A DNA stretch of 7,398 bases from Betaproteobacteria bacterium (GTDB taxonomy: Bacteria; Pseudomonadota; Gammaproteobacteria; Tethybacterales; Tethybacteraceae): contig JAPORI010000078.1 in the NCBI GenBank assembly GCA_026710225.1, positions 7,440-14,837 of the forward strand. Direction: 5' to 3'. A program made the position numbers and the translations under genes. Positions 1 through 6,093 of the stretch are shown here, in pieces (the first letter of the stretch is position 1; each line of letters opens with the position of its first letter). A model generated the notes under the pieces. The model searched no databases. It had not been told where the DNA came from and saw only the letters and a list, made by a program, of their open reading frames with translations.

Positions 1-313
1 CGGCACAGCCGGCGGCAGCCAGCGGCGAGATACGTCCGGCGGCGGCCGGTCGATGCATGGTGCGCTGCATCTTGGCATCGATCAGCCGCTCGATCATGCA
101 GTTGGCCGCCGCGGCGCCGGAAGCAGCCAGACCGATGCCAACCACCGCTGCCAGCAGGGTCAACGGCGCCGCTGGCACCGTTGCCGCCGGCATCGCCGCG
201 GCCATGCCGACCACTGCGGTAAAGACGATCAGCGCCACCACCCGCGGCTTGGTCAGGTTCAGGTAGTCGCGCCAGCCGGCACTGCCGGCGGCGGCCAGGG
301 CCGAGTCGCTCAT
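1..313 (-). CDS. cyoE: Heme O synthase (protoheme IX farnesyltransferase), C-terminus cut by window edge
   Basis: This is the first 104 codons of the UbiA-family membrane prenyltransferase that transfers a farnesyl group to heme b, making heme O. The translation has the family's N-terminal signature: WRDYLNLTKPRVV (residues 14-26), a first hydrophobic helix (about 24-40), a second (about 50-70), then N71-x3-E75-x3-D79. That last motif corresponds to the first prenyl-diphosphate/Mg-binding motif and is followed by the conserved KMQRTMHRP stretch. The family is usually near 300 residues, so about two thirds lies beyond the left edge. The ATG (313-311) overlaps the TGA of ctaA as ATGA, which fixes the start and implies translational coupling. 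The first acidic residue of the motif is Glu here; Asp is more usual. Identification is secure; cyoE and ctaB are alternative names for this family. Confidence 0.95.
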   Translation of the reverse strand, partial: MSDSALAAAGSAGWRDYLNLTKPRVVALIVFTAVVGMAAAMPAATVPAAPLTLLAAVVGIGLAASGAAAANCMIERLIDAKMQRTMHRPAAAGRISPLAAAGCA

Positions 314-1314
314 TTGACTGCCGCCGGCGATGCCGGTGCCAGAAATACCGGTGCGCTTGCTGCGGCCAGTGCGATAACCAGCAACGCAGCACCAGCGTTG
401 TGCGCCAGGGCAACCGGCAGGGCCAGCGCCGACATGACGGTTGCAATTCCCAACCCGAACTGCAGCGAAAGCGCTCCGGCCAGGGCAATGGCCGCCTTTT
501 TCAGGCCGGCTGCTGCCAGTCCCCAAACTGCGGCGGCCAGCGCCACCAGCGCAGTTGCCGCCCCGATCCGGTGCAGCCAGTGGACGGTTTCCAGGGCCGC
601 GCCGGACACCGGCGCGCCGGAACTGGTCTCGCCCAGTTGCCGGTTGAGCGCCAATGCTTCCCAATTACCGGCATCCGGCACCCAGTCGCCGTTGCAGGTC
701 GGATACTCGATCCCGCAGGCCAGGGCCGCGTAATTGGCCGAAACCCATACTCCTAGAAATAGTTGCCCAAACAGCGCCAGGGCCGCTCCGACCAGCAGCA
801 TTTGCAGCCGGCGGCCGCCGGCTGCAACCGCCGGTGCCGGCAGGAAGGTTCGGGCGCAGTAGGCGGCCAGCAGCGCCAGGATCAGCATCCCGCCGATCAG
901 GTGGGCGGCAACTATCGCCGGCATCAGCCGCTCGGTAACCGTCAGCGCTCCGAGCAGACCCTGAGCACAGACCATCGCCAGCAGGGTTGCGGCCAACACT
1001 CGTTCCCGGCCTGGTGCCGGCCGGAGAAAAGCGCTGGCGACGGCGGCGAGAATCAAAAGTCCGAGCAGCGCCGCCAGATAGCGATGCGAGACCTCGATCC
1101 AGGCTCGGGTTGCATCGATCGGCATCCCGGCGGCATCGGTTTCCGGTACTCCGACCAGTTGCCCGTAGCAACCCGGCCAGTCCGGGCAGCCAAGCCCGGC
1201 ATCGGCTAGGCGCACATAGGCGCCCAGTACGATTACTGCAAAGGCAAGCGCCGCGGCCGCAGCCAGCAGCATTCTGGGCCCGATGAGCCGGGAGGTGGCA
1301 GCAGGCTGGTCCAT
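310..1314 (-). CDS. ctaA: Heme A synthase (COX15/CtaA family)
   Basis: A 334-residue polytopic membrane protein that oxidises the C8 methyl of heme O to give heme A for aa3-type cytochrome oxidase. The pattern is two four-helix halves. The N-terminal signature GAYVRLADAGLGCPDWPGC (31-49) is typical of the family. The expected histidines are present: H77 in the EVSHR motif with E74 nearby, H138, H248 in HWLHR, and H305 in LAHN. Periplasmic-loop cysteine pairs are C43/C49 and C200/C207, as in type members with disulfides. The ATG is preceded by an AAGGA-type ribosome binding site (TTCAAGGACTGAA then ATG). It lies 51 nt downstream of the thioredoxin-like gene and overlaps cyoE by 4 nt, so heme O and heme A synthesis are encoded side by side. 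Length and motifs are normal. Confidence 0.96.
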   Translation of the reverse strand: MDQPAATSRLIGPRMLLAAAAALAFAVIVLGAYVRLADAGLGCPDWPGCYGQLVGVPETDAAGMPIDATRAWIEVSHRYLAALLGLLILAAVASAFLRPAPGRERVLAATLLAMVCAQGLLGALTVTERLMPAIVAAHLIGGMLILALLAAYCARTFLPAPAVAAGGRRLQMLLVGAALALFGQLFLGVWVSANYAALACGIEYPTCNGDWVPDAGNWEALALNRQLGETSSGAPVSGAALETVHWLHRIGAATALVALAAAVWGLAAAGLKKAAIALAGALSLQFGLGIATVMSALALPVALAHNAGAALLVIALAAASAPVFLAPASPAAVK

Positions 1315-1365
1315 TTCAGTCCTTGAATCAAGATGCTTCTGGGTTTCTTGCTGTATTTTAGTTTA

Positions 1366-1962
1366 TCAGTTACGCTGGGAAAGGCGCAGCAGTCGCCCCA
1401 GATCCTTGGCGATGTCGGCGACTTGGGCATCGGAGCGATAACGCATCATCGCCCGGCCGGCCGGATCGATTATGAATATGGCGCCAGCGCCCAGCCGGCG
1501 GTGCAAATCCTCCCCGATTGCGACGATCCTGGTGTCAGCCAGGGTATCGATCGGTTTCAGGCCCTCGACTTGACCGGCGGCCAGTTGCCGGCCGCAGTCC
1601 GGATCGGTGGGTAGCTGATCGGGTGGCTGACCGGAGCCGAAAGCCAGCCACAGCAGCCGGATGCGGGGCAGTTTTCCGACATTTACCAACCGGGCCTGGT
1701 GAATCATGCACAACCGCTGCCGGCAGGATTCGGCGGTGCAGGCCGCCGGTGCCAGCGCCGCCAGCTGCCAGATCGAGGTGCGCTGACGTAATTCGGCATC
1801 GGCACCGGCTGCCGCTGCCGGCAGTGCCACCGGCGGCAGGATCAGCTCACCGTGGTTTACGGTTGCATCCGGCCGCGGCCCGTAGGCAAACAGCAGCGTC
1901 GATGCAACCAGCGGCAGCACGCATACTGCCGCGAGCAGCAGCAGCGAGACCCTAGGATTCAC
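1366..1962 (-). CDS. Membrane-anchored thioredoxin-like protein of the cytochrome oxidase cluster
   Basis: A 198-residue protein of the type usually found between SURF1 and ctaA in proteobacterial oxidase clusters and often left as hypothetical. One N-terminal membrane segment (about 7-27) leads to a periplasmic domain. That domain has WQLAALAPAAC (65-75) with a C75-x4-C80 pair, LLWLAF (103-108), and a C-terminal FIIDPAGRAMMRY stretch (163-175). This order resembles the thioredoxin/SCO fold, where a strand with cysteines is followed by an '(I/L)IDPxGxxMxR' strand. The spacing is not a classical CxxC or the SCO CxxxC. A role in copper or redox handling during oxidase assembly is an inference from context. 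The start is GTG (1962-1960), overlapping the end of SURF1 by 11 nt; no better in-frame ATG gives the full membrane anchor. Confidence 0.8.
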   Translation of the reverse strand: MNPRVSLLLLAAVCVLPLVASTLLFAYGPRPDATVNHGELILPPVALPAAAAGADAELRQRTSIWQLAALAPAACTAESCRQRLCMIHQARLVNVGKLPRIRLLWLAFGSGQPPDQLPTDPDCGRQLAAGQVEGLKPIDTLADTRIVAIGEDLHRRLGAGAIFIIDPAGRAMMRYRSDAQVADIAKDLGRLLRLSQRN

Positions 1963-2662
1963 GCCGCAAAACTCTGGTCACCCGCAGCCAGCCGGCGATC
2001 ACCACCGCAGCCAGCAGCAGCCACTGCAACCGGTAGCCGCGGCTGGTGGCAGCCCGGAAGTCCGGCGTGCCGGCTACTGATGCCAGTTGCGGGTCCGAAT
2101 CGACGACCAGCACCACCGGCAGCACCGGCCGGCCGGTGCGCTGCTGCCACAGCGCCAGGTCGATGCTGCGCCAGATCATCCCGTCAACCGCCGGACCTTG
2201 CAGGCGCAACGCTTCCCGGGCTGGTGCAGCCAGTTGGCCGGAGACGGTGATTGCGCCGGAGGGTGGTGGCGGCGGCCGCAGAGCCGAACGATCTCCAGTA
2301 GAGTCCAGAAAGCCGCGGTTTACCAGGATCCACAGATCCTCGCGCACTTGCAGCGGCACCAGCACGTGAAAACCCGGCTGGCCTTGCCAAACCCGGTTAT
2401 CAAGCAGAAACTGGCCGCTGGCATCGTAGCGGCCAGTCAGGCTAGCCCGCCGCCAGCGCAACTGTGGCGGTGGCAGGGAAACCAGTTCGGCAAGCGAAAG
2501 CGGCTGCTGGGCGAGGCTGGCTTCGGCCGCCTCTTGCAGCTGTTGCTTTTCCAGTGCTCGTTGATGCTGCCAGAAGGATGCGGCCAGAGCGGCGGCGGTA
2601 GCGGCCGCACACAGCAGGTGTCCCCACAGCGGCATTCTGGCAGTTGCTGGTTTTGCTGACAT
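1952..2662 (-). CDS. surf1: SURF1 family cytochrome oxidase assembly protein
   Basis: A 236-residue inner-membrane protein with the two-helix SURF1 layout: helix one about 12-30, a large periplasmic domain, and helix two about 212-228. Family features visible are WQxxRxxxK after helix one (31-39), GRYDASGQFLLDNR (77-90) followed by GFHVLVPL (97-104), ILVNRGF (112-118), and a C-terminal GYRLQW (209-214). SURF1 helps deliver heme A to subunit I. The family's C-terminal motif usually reads HxxYAxQW; here the His position is Ser207. The ATG at 2662-2660 has only a weak ribosome binding site. The gene is first in the visible oxidase-assembly operon. Oxidase structural genes, which commonly precede it, are not in this window; the Panacea cassettes occupy that side instead. 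Confidence 0.93.
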   Translation of the reverse strand: MSAKPATARMPLWGHLLCAAATAAALAASFWQHQRALEKQQLQEAAEASLAQQPLSLAELVSLPPPQLRWRRASLTGRYDASGQFLLDNRVWQGQPGFHVLVPLQVREDLWILVNRGFLDSTGDRSALRPPPPPSGAITVSGQLAAPAREALRLQGPAVDGMIWRSIDLALWQQRTGRPVLPVVLVVDSDPQLASVAGTPDFRAATSRGYRLQWLLLAAVVIAGWLRVTRVLRRES

Positions 2663-2725
2663 GATCTGGCTACAGATTATCGGCGCGAACTGCCGATCCG
2701 GCTGTGGTCAACAAGCCGATCCTGT

Positions 2726-3157
2726 CTAAGTTTGCGGGTTTTGCGAAGACAACGGCGGTCTTTTGAGCAGGAACGCGATCAATCCCCTGGCTCCGATAAC
2801 GCAACTGGAGACTATGATCGCAATGGCCGATAGGGCGACAATCGAAAGATACTGTCCTTGCAGGGCATATGCCGCGCAAAGTTCCTGCGTCTCGGGGATG
2901 CAGGATTTCCAGATGAGGGCAGCGCCGGCTGCATAGATCAAAAGGCCGATCCCCAAAAGCCATTTGATTAGCACTGGAATCTGCCGGGCAACCTTGCTTG
3001 CGATCCCGGTTATGTCCCTGAGTGAACTTGCCTGCTGCAACTCGAGAGTTGCAGTTCCTCTCTTGATTATCCGGGTTAATTTTTCCCGGTCGGCAGTAAG
3101 CTTGCCAATCTTCGCTTGCAATGTTTGCTCAATGGCTTTTTTCGGCTCCGGTTGCAT
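2726..3157 (-). CDS. Small two-helix membrane protein, cassette 1; putative toxin partner of Panacea antitoxin
   Basis: A 143-residue protein with no enzymatic motif that I recognise. Residues 1-40 are charged and helical (many K/E/Q), probably cytoplasmic. The block LELQQASSLRDITGIASKVA (38-57) is conserved in all three copies. It is followed by membrane helix one (about 61-83), a loop with C86 and C94, membrane helix two (about 105-123, containing C119), and a basic tail ending KRPPL. Positive charge suggests both ends in the cytoplasm and the Cys loop in the periplasm. The ATG lies 12 nt after the antitoxin stop with a short GGGA-like ribosome binding site, so the two are one transcription unit. 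Panacea antitoxins are known to neutralise membrane-disrupting toxins, so a membrane-perturbing toxin role is inferred, not shown. A membrane effector activated by another signal is the main alternative. Confidence 0.75.
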   Translation of the reverse strand: MQPEPKKAIEQTLQAKIGKLTADREKLTRIIKRGTATLELQQASSLRDITGIASKVARQIPVLIKWLLGIGLLIYAAGAALIWKSCIPETQELCAAYALQGQYLSIVALSAIAIIVSSCVIGARGLIAFLLKRPPLSSQNPQT

Positions 3158-3169
3158 TATTCCCGTTGC

Positions 3170-3691
3170 TTAGTTTGCGGCTTCAAGGGGCTGCATCAGG
3201 TCACTGTCATCAGTATCTTCAGCCAGATAAAGGTAGTATTCCTTAATCAGTTCCGGCTCTATCGTTGCCCGGTTGCCCCTGCTTCGGTACACCAAGTCCC
3301 ATGGAGTGCCTTGCATGCGTGTCAACTCGGCAAGTTGACCGTAGTTCAGATGCCGATAGTCTTGATTTATCGCCTCGATAAGTTCGAGAGCATATTGATC
3401 CGAGTCCATTTCATCCTGGACATCCGGTTTTGCTTGCAAAGGCTCTGCAACCGGGGGGATTCGCAAAAAAGCGTCATAAACCCTGGGGATAACGGGTCCC
3501 TGCGGCCACGCCTGCACCTCGTCCCTGATCAGATGAGCGCCGCGTAAAGCCAGACGACAGCCATGTGCTATGTAAATCAGCCGTATAAGCCGGGCAAGCG
3601 AGTATATCGGTGCTCCCTGCTTGTGGGCGGCTGCTATGAACCGGTTGGCGACAGCCACGGAATCATGCCCTTGTTGCTCGAAAATTTCCAT
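3170..3691 (-). CDS. Panacea (DUF4065, SocA-like) domain antitoxin, cassette 1
   Basis: A 173-residue soluble protein. The Panacea signature runs from SVAVANRFI (11-19) through LIRLIYIAHG (35-44) to DEVQAWPQGPVIPRVYDAF (57-75). This matches the family pattern of a helix with 'VAxxFI', a 'K/R-LxYxAHG' helix and 'EAWxxGPVxPxVY'. Panacea proteins act as antitoxins for many unrelated toxins by direct binding. The C-terminal half has NYGQLAELTRMQGTPWDLVY (116-135), the 'L..lth....PW' element of the family. I chose the ATG at 3691-3689 because it has a GGAG site 7 nt upstream and because this point is conserved in all three copies. The frame stays open further upstream, but that part overlaps membrane gene 2 in another frame and is not supported. 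It is about three quarters identical to antitoxin 2 by hand count. The final 15 residues diverge. Confidence 0.87.
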   Translation of the reverse strand: MEIFEQQGHDSVAVANRFIAAAHKQGAPIYSLARLIRLIYIAHGCRLALRGAHLIRDEVQAWPQGPVIPRVYDAFLRIPPVAEPLQAKPDVQDEMDSDQYALELIEAINQDYRHLNYGQLAELTRMQGTPWDLVYRSRGNRATIEPELIKEYYLYLAEDTDDSDLMQPLEAAN

Positions 3692-3698
3692 TGCCAGT

Positions 3699-3728
3699 CT
3701 CCGAGAGGAAGAGGTCAGGATTCTATCA
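3699..3728 (-). promoter_or_regulatory. Extended -10 promoter and ribosome binding site of antitoxin 1
   Basis: On the minus strand TGATAGAAT (3728-3720) fits an extended -10 (TGnTATAAT with one change). The ATG follows after 28 nt, so the transcript would have a leader of roughly 20 nt. GGAG (3702-3699) sits 7 nt before the ATG within the small palindrome TCTCGGAGA, which is the same in all three cassettes. No convincing -35 is visible, as is common with extended -10 promoters. Confidence 0.5.
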
Positions 3729-3834
3729 TCGTCGTGCCTGGCGATTTGCTCCTTTTCTGGAGCGTTTGGATTGCCATCCAGGATTGCTCCTTTATTGCCG
3801 AGGCGGCGGTCAGTGCTCGGAGAATGGGATATTT

Positions 3835-4266
3835 TCAAGCTTGCGGGTGTTGCCCGGACAACGGCGGTCTTTTGAGCAGGAACGCGAACAATCCTCTGGC
3901 TCCGACGACGCAACTGGAGACTATGATCGCAATGGCCGAGAAAGAGACAATTGCAAGGTGCGATCCGCGCTGGGCATAGGCTGCGCAAAGTTCCTGCGTC
4001 TCGGGGATGCAGGCCTTCCAGATGAGGGCAGCATCGGCTGCATATATCAAAGTGCCGATTGCCAACAGCCATTTGATCAGCGCTGGAACCTGCTGGGCAA
4101 CCTTGCTTGCGATCCCGGTTATGTCCCTGAGCGAACTGGCCTGTTGCAATTCGAGGGTTGCAGCTTGCTCATTGATTGCTTGCGTTATTTCTTCCCGGTT
4201 GGCGGCAAGCCTGCTAACTGCCTCCTGCATCGTCTGCTCAGGGGCTTTTTTCAGTTTCGGCTGCAT
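3835..4266 (-). CDS. Small two-helix membrane protein, cassette 2; putative toxin partner
   Basis: A 143-residue paralogue of the cassette 1 membrane protein, aligned without gaps. From residue 38 on it is about 82% identical, while residues 1-37 are only about half identical, so the cytoplasmic N-terminus changes faster than the membrane part. Helix one (about 61-83), Cys loop (C86, C94), helix two (about 105-123) and the KRPPL tail are all kept. The ATG follows the antitoxin 2 stop after 15 nt with a good AAGGA site (AAAGGATAACA then ATG), a stronger site than in copy 1. The 143-nt spacer to the next antitoxin start carries that gene's promoter. The toxin role is inferred from the Panacea partner and membrane topology only. 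Confidence 0.76.
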   Translation of the reverse strand: MQPKLKKAPEQTMQEAVSRLAANREEITQAINEQAATLELQQASSLRDITGIASKVAQQVPALIKWLLAIGTLIYAADAALIWKACIPETQELCAAYAQRGSHLAIVSFSAIAIIVSSCVVGARGLFAFLLKRPPLSGQHPQA

Positions 4267-4281
4267 TGTTATCCTTTATGT

Positions 4282-4806
4282 TTATAGCGCCGCTTCAAGG
4301 TGCTGAAGCGCTTGGGCTTTTTTGCGTCTGTTTTCAATCAAGGCATGGTAGTATTCTCTGGTCAGTTCCGGTTCTATTGTTGCCCGGTTGCCCTTGCTTT
4401 TATACACCAGGTCCCACGGAGTTCCTCTCTGGCGCATCAACTCGGCAATCTGTGCATAGTTCATGTGACCATAGCCTTGGTAAATCAGTTCGATAAGTCC
4501 TAGAGCGTATGGGTCCAAATCCATTTCATCCTGAACATCCGGCTTGGCTGGCAAAGGATGGGAGACCGGAGGGATTCTCAGGAAAGTTTCATACACTCTG
4601 GGGATGACGGGGCCTTGGGGCCACGCCTGCACCTCGTCTTTGATCAGATTCGTGTCTTGAAAAGCCAGATGAAATCCATGCGCAATGTAAATCATCCTTA
4701 TCAGTTGGGCAAGCGAGAATATCGGCGCCCCCTGCTTGTGGGCGGTTGCTATGAACCGATTGGCGACAGCCACGGAATCATGCCCTTGTTGTTCGAACGT
4801 TTCCAT
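4282..4806 (-). CDS. Panacea (DUF4065, SocA-like) domain antitoxin, cassette 2
   Basis: A 174-residue Panacea protein with the same domain order as copy 1: SVAVANRFI (11-19), LIRMIYIAHG (35-44), DEVQAWPQGPVIPRVY (57-72), and GTPWDLVYKSKGNRATIEPEL (128-148). The ATG at 4806-4804 has GGAG 7 nt upstream. The C-terminal tail (160-174) is strongly basic (NRRKKAQ), unlike the acidic tail of copy 1 (EDTDDSD). That is a clear charge switch between paralogues at a likely partner-contact region. Codons 1-19 and the leader are identical at nucleotide level to copy 3. An in-frame extension of 74 codons upstream is open but reaches into membrane gene 3 in a different frame, so I do not include it. Confidence 0.87.
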   Translation of the reverse strand: METFEQQGHDSVAVANRFIATAHKQGAPIFSLAQLIRMIYIAHGFHLAFQDTNLIKDEVQAWPQGPVIPRVYETFLRIPPVSHPLPAKPDVQDEMDLDPYALGLIELIYQGYGHMNYAQIAELMRQRGTPWDLVYKSKGNRATIEPELTREYYHALIENRRKKAQALQHLEAAL

Positions 4807-4813
4807 TGTCAGT

Positions 4814-4843
4814 CTCCGAGAGGAAGTGGATAGCATTTTACCA
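4814..4843 (-). promoter_or_regulatory. Extended -10 promoter and ribosome binding site of antitoxin 2
   Basis: Minus-strand TGGTAAAAT (4843-4835) is an extended -10 with a 5-of-6 match to TATAAT in its hexamer. It is placed 28 nt before the ATG exactly as in copies 1 and 3. GGAG (4817-4814) is the ribosome binding site. The position between the stop of membrane gene 3 and this antitoxin indicates that cassette 2 can be transcribed on its own. Confidence 0.52.
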
Positions 4844-4949
4844 TCGACTTGACTGGTGATTTGCGCCTTTGCCGGTGCATTCGGATTGCCCGCTTTAGTT
4901 GAGCCGTTTGTGTCAAGACGGCTGCCGGTGTCGGGAGAATGGGTCATTT

Positions 4950-5327
4950 TCAAGTTTGCGGGTGTTGCCCGGACAACGGCGGTCTTTTGAGCAGGAACGC
5001 GAACAATCCCCTGGCTCCGATCACGCAACTGGATACGATGATCGCAATGGCCGATAGGGCAACGATTTCAAGATAATGGCTGCGCTGGGTATATGCCGCG
5101 CAAAGCTCCTGGGTCTGGGCAATGCAGGATTTCCAGATGAGGGCAGCGTCGGCTGTGTAGACCAGAATGCCGATTCCTAAAAGCCATTTAATCAGCGCCG
5201 GAACTTGCCGGGCAACCCGGCTTGCGATCCCGGTTATGTCCCTGAGCGAACTGGCCTGTTGCAACTCAAGAGGCCCTGCCTCTTTTTGGGTTGCTTGCCA
5301 GATGGCTTGTGCCTCTTTGCTTGCCAT
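4950..5327 (-). CDS. Small two-helix membrane protein, cassette 3; putative toxin partner with different N-terminus
   Basis: A 125-residue paralogue of the two other membrane proteins. Residues 20-125 (LELQQASSLRD onward) are about 83% identical to copy 2, with helix one (about 43-65), loop cysteines C68 and C76, helix two (about 87-105) and the KRPPL tail. The first 19 residues (MASKEAQAIWQATQKEAGP) do not align with the 37-residue N-termini of the others, so this is a shorter, different head on the same membrane module. I chose the ATG at 5327-5325 because it follows the antitoxin stop by 26 nt. The frame is open further upstream but inside the antitoxin gene. The nearest ribosome binding site, AGGA, is about 12 nt from the ATG, so the exact start is less certain here. 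Confidence 0.72.
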   Translation of the reverse strand: MASKEAQAIWQATQKEAGPLELQQASSLRDITGIASRVARQVPALIKWLLGIGILVYTADAALIWKSCIAQTQELCAAYTQRSHYLEIVALSAIAIIVSSCVIGARGLFAFLLKRPPLSGQHPQT

Positions 5328-5353
5328 GTCGGGGTTCAGTCCTGGCCGTCTGC

Positions 5354-5842
5354 TTAATCGCTGCCGGAGTTTTCGAGCAGGTTGTAGTAGTATTCCTGAA
5401 TCAGACCGGTTTCTATTACGCCGCCCTTGTTCCCCTCTCTTTGGTGCACTATGTACCATGGGGTGTCTTGCTTGTGGGTGATTTGCAAAAGTTTGTGGTA
5501 ATTGAATCGCCCATAGTTGTTGTACACCGACTCGATGATGCCCAGAGAGTCTGCATCCAGTTCTTCACTGTTGGTTGGCTTTTCTTCAAGAGGCTCGGGA
5601 AGCGCGGGGAATCTCTTGAATGCTTGATGTACCCGGGGGATGACAGGTCCGTATTGCCATGCCTGCACCTCGTCTCTGATCAGATTGCGGTCTCGCAAAG
5701 CCAGATAATAGCCGTGGGCTATGTACACCAACTTTATCAGTTTTGTCAGTGAGCATATGGGAACTCCATTCCCGCGTGCAATCGCTATGAACCGATTGGC
5801 GACAGCCACGGAATCATGCCCTTGTTGTTCGAACGTTTCCAT
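5354..5842 (-). CDS. Panacea (DUF4065, SocA-like) domain antitoxin, cassette 3
   Basis: A 162-residue Panacea protein, the most divergent of the three. Residues 1-20 are identical to copy 2 and residues 1-88 are about two thirds identical. The rest falls to well below half and ends 12 residues earlier. Signature elements are SVAVANRFI (11-19), LIKLVYIAHGYYLAL (35-49), DEVQAWQYGPVIPRVHQAF (57-75) with the more typical AWxYGPV form, and TPWYIVHQREGNKGG (127-141). The ATG at 5842-5840 has GGAG 7 nt upstream. It is first in the array and divergent from the porin. Its partner, membrane protein 3, also has an unrelated N-terminus, so the pair diverged together. Confidence 0.86.
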   Translation of the reverse strand: METFEQQGHDSVAVANRFIAIARGNGVPICSLTKLIKLVYIAHGYYLALRDRNLIRDEVQAWQYGPVIPRVHQAFKRFPALPEPLEEKPTNSEELDADSLGIIESVYNNYGRFNYHKLLQITHKQDTPWYIVHQREGNKGGVIETGLIQEYYYNLLENSGSD

Positions 5843-5849
5843 TGTCAGT

Positions 5850-5879
5850 CTCCGAGAGGAAGTGGGAAAAATTCTACCA
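5850..5879 (-). promoter_or_regulatory. Extended -10 promoter and ribosome binding site of antitoxin 3, head of the array
   Basis: Minus-strand TGGTAGAAT (5879-5871) is an extended -10 placed 28 nt before the ATG. GGAG (5853-5850) is the ribosome binding site. A TTGACG lies upstream but only 13 nt from the hexamer, too close for a normal -35. This promoter could drive all six cassette genes, since no terminator is visible between the cassettes. Confidence 0.5.
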
Positions 5880-6093
5880 CCGCCTTTACCGTCAAGCGCT
5901 GTGATCCGCGACCGCGCCAGGCGCTGCGGATGGTCAGTGACAACCCAGCCTACGAGCCTTTTACGGCCAAGTCTGGAGAATACCAGATTGTCGGGGCGGT
6001 TGTTGCGACAATAAGGCTCTGGGAATAGCAAATTCTTTTTGATCCAGCGGTCAGTGCACTCCGATTCAGTGCCACCAGAGGGGTGCATCTAAG

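Larger units (their letters stand above)
2726..5879 (-). repeat. Three tandem copies of a two-gene Panacea antitoxin / membrane protein cassette
   Basis: Three head-to-tail paralogous cassettes fill this stretch. The distance between successive membrane-gene stop codons is 1109 and 1115 nt. The first two antitoxin starts are 1115 nt apart and the next two 1036 nt, because the third membrane gene has a shorter N-terminus. Membrane genes 1 and 2 align over all 143 codons without a gap. The spacers 3692-3834 and 4807-4949 are both exactly 143 nt. Homology upstream of the third antitoxin stops near 5880. Base composition is visibly lower in GC than the oxidase genes to the left, with sampled 60-nt lines in the mid 40s against mid 60s, consistent with acquired DNA followed by duplication. 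No transposase or integrase gene is visible in the array. Confidence 0.88.

Noticed and set aside
79..101. Glu instead of Asp in the NxxxDxxxD motif of CyoE as a sign of lost function
   Set aside because: It is a conservative acidic change, and the surrounding motif is otherwise intact.
2679..2697. Hairpin ATCGGC / GCCGAT before SURF1 as a terminator of the array
   Set aside because: A 6-bp stem with a 7-nt loop and no following T run is too weak to call.
3692..4072. Long in-frame N-terminal extension of antitoxin 1 (127 codons); similar extensions of 74 and 82 codons for the others
   Set aside because: The extensions run through the promoter and, for copies 1 and 2, out of frame into the preceding membrane gene. 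They have no recognisable domain, and a good ribosome binding site sits at the shared internal ATG.
3563..4287. Plus-strand open frames opposite the cassettes
   Set aside because: They are mirror frames of the repeated minus-strand genes, with no recognisable domain, and cross several gene boundaries.
5884..5898. TTGACG as -35 of the antitoxin 3 promoter
   Set aside because: The spacing to the -10 hexamer is only 13 nt and the site is not conserved in the other two cassettes.
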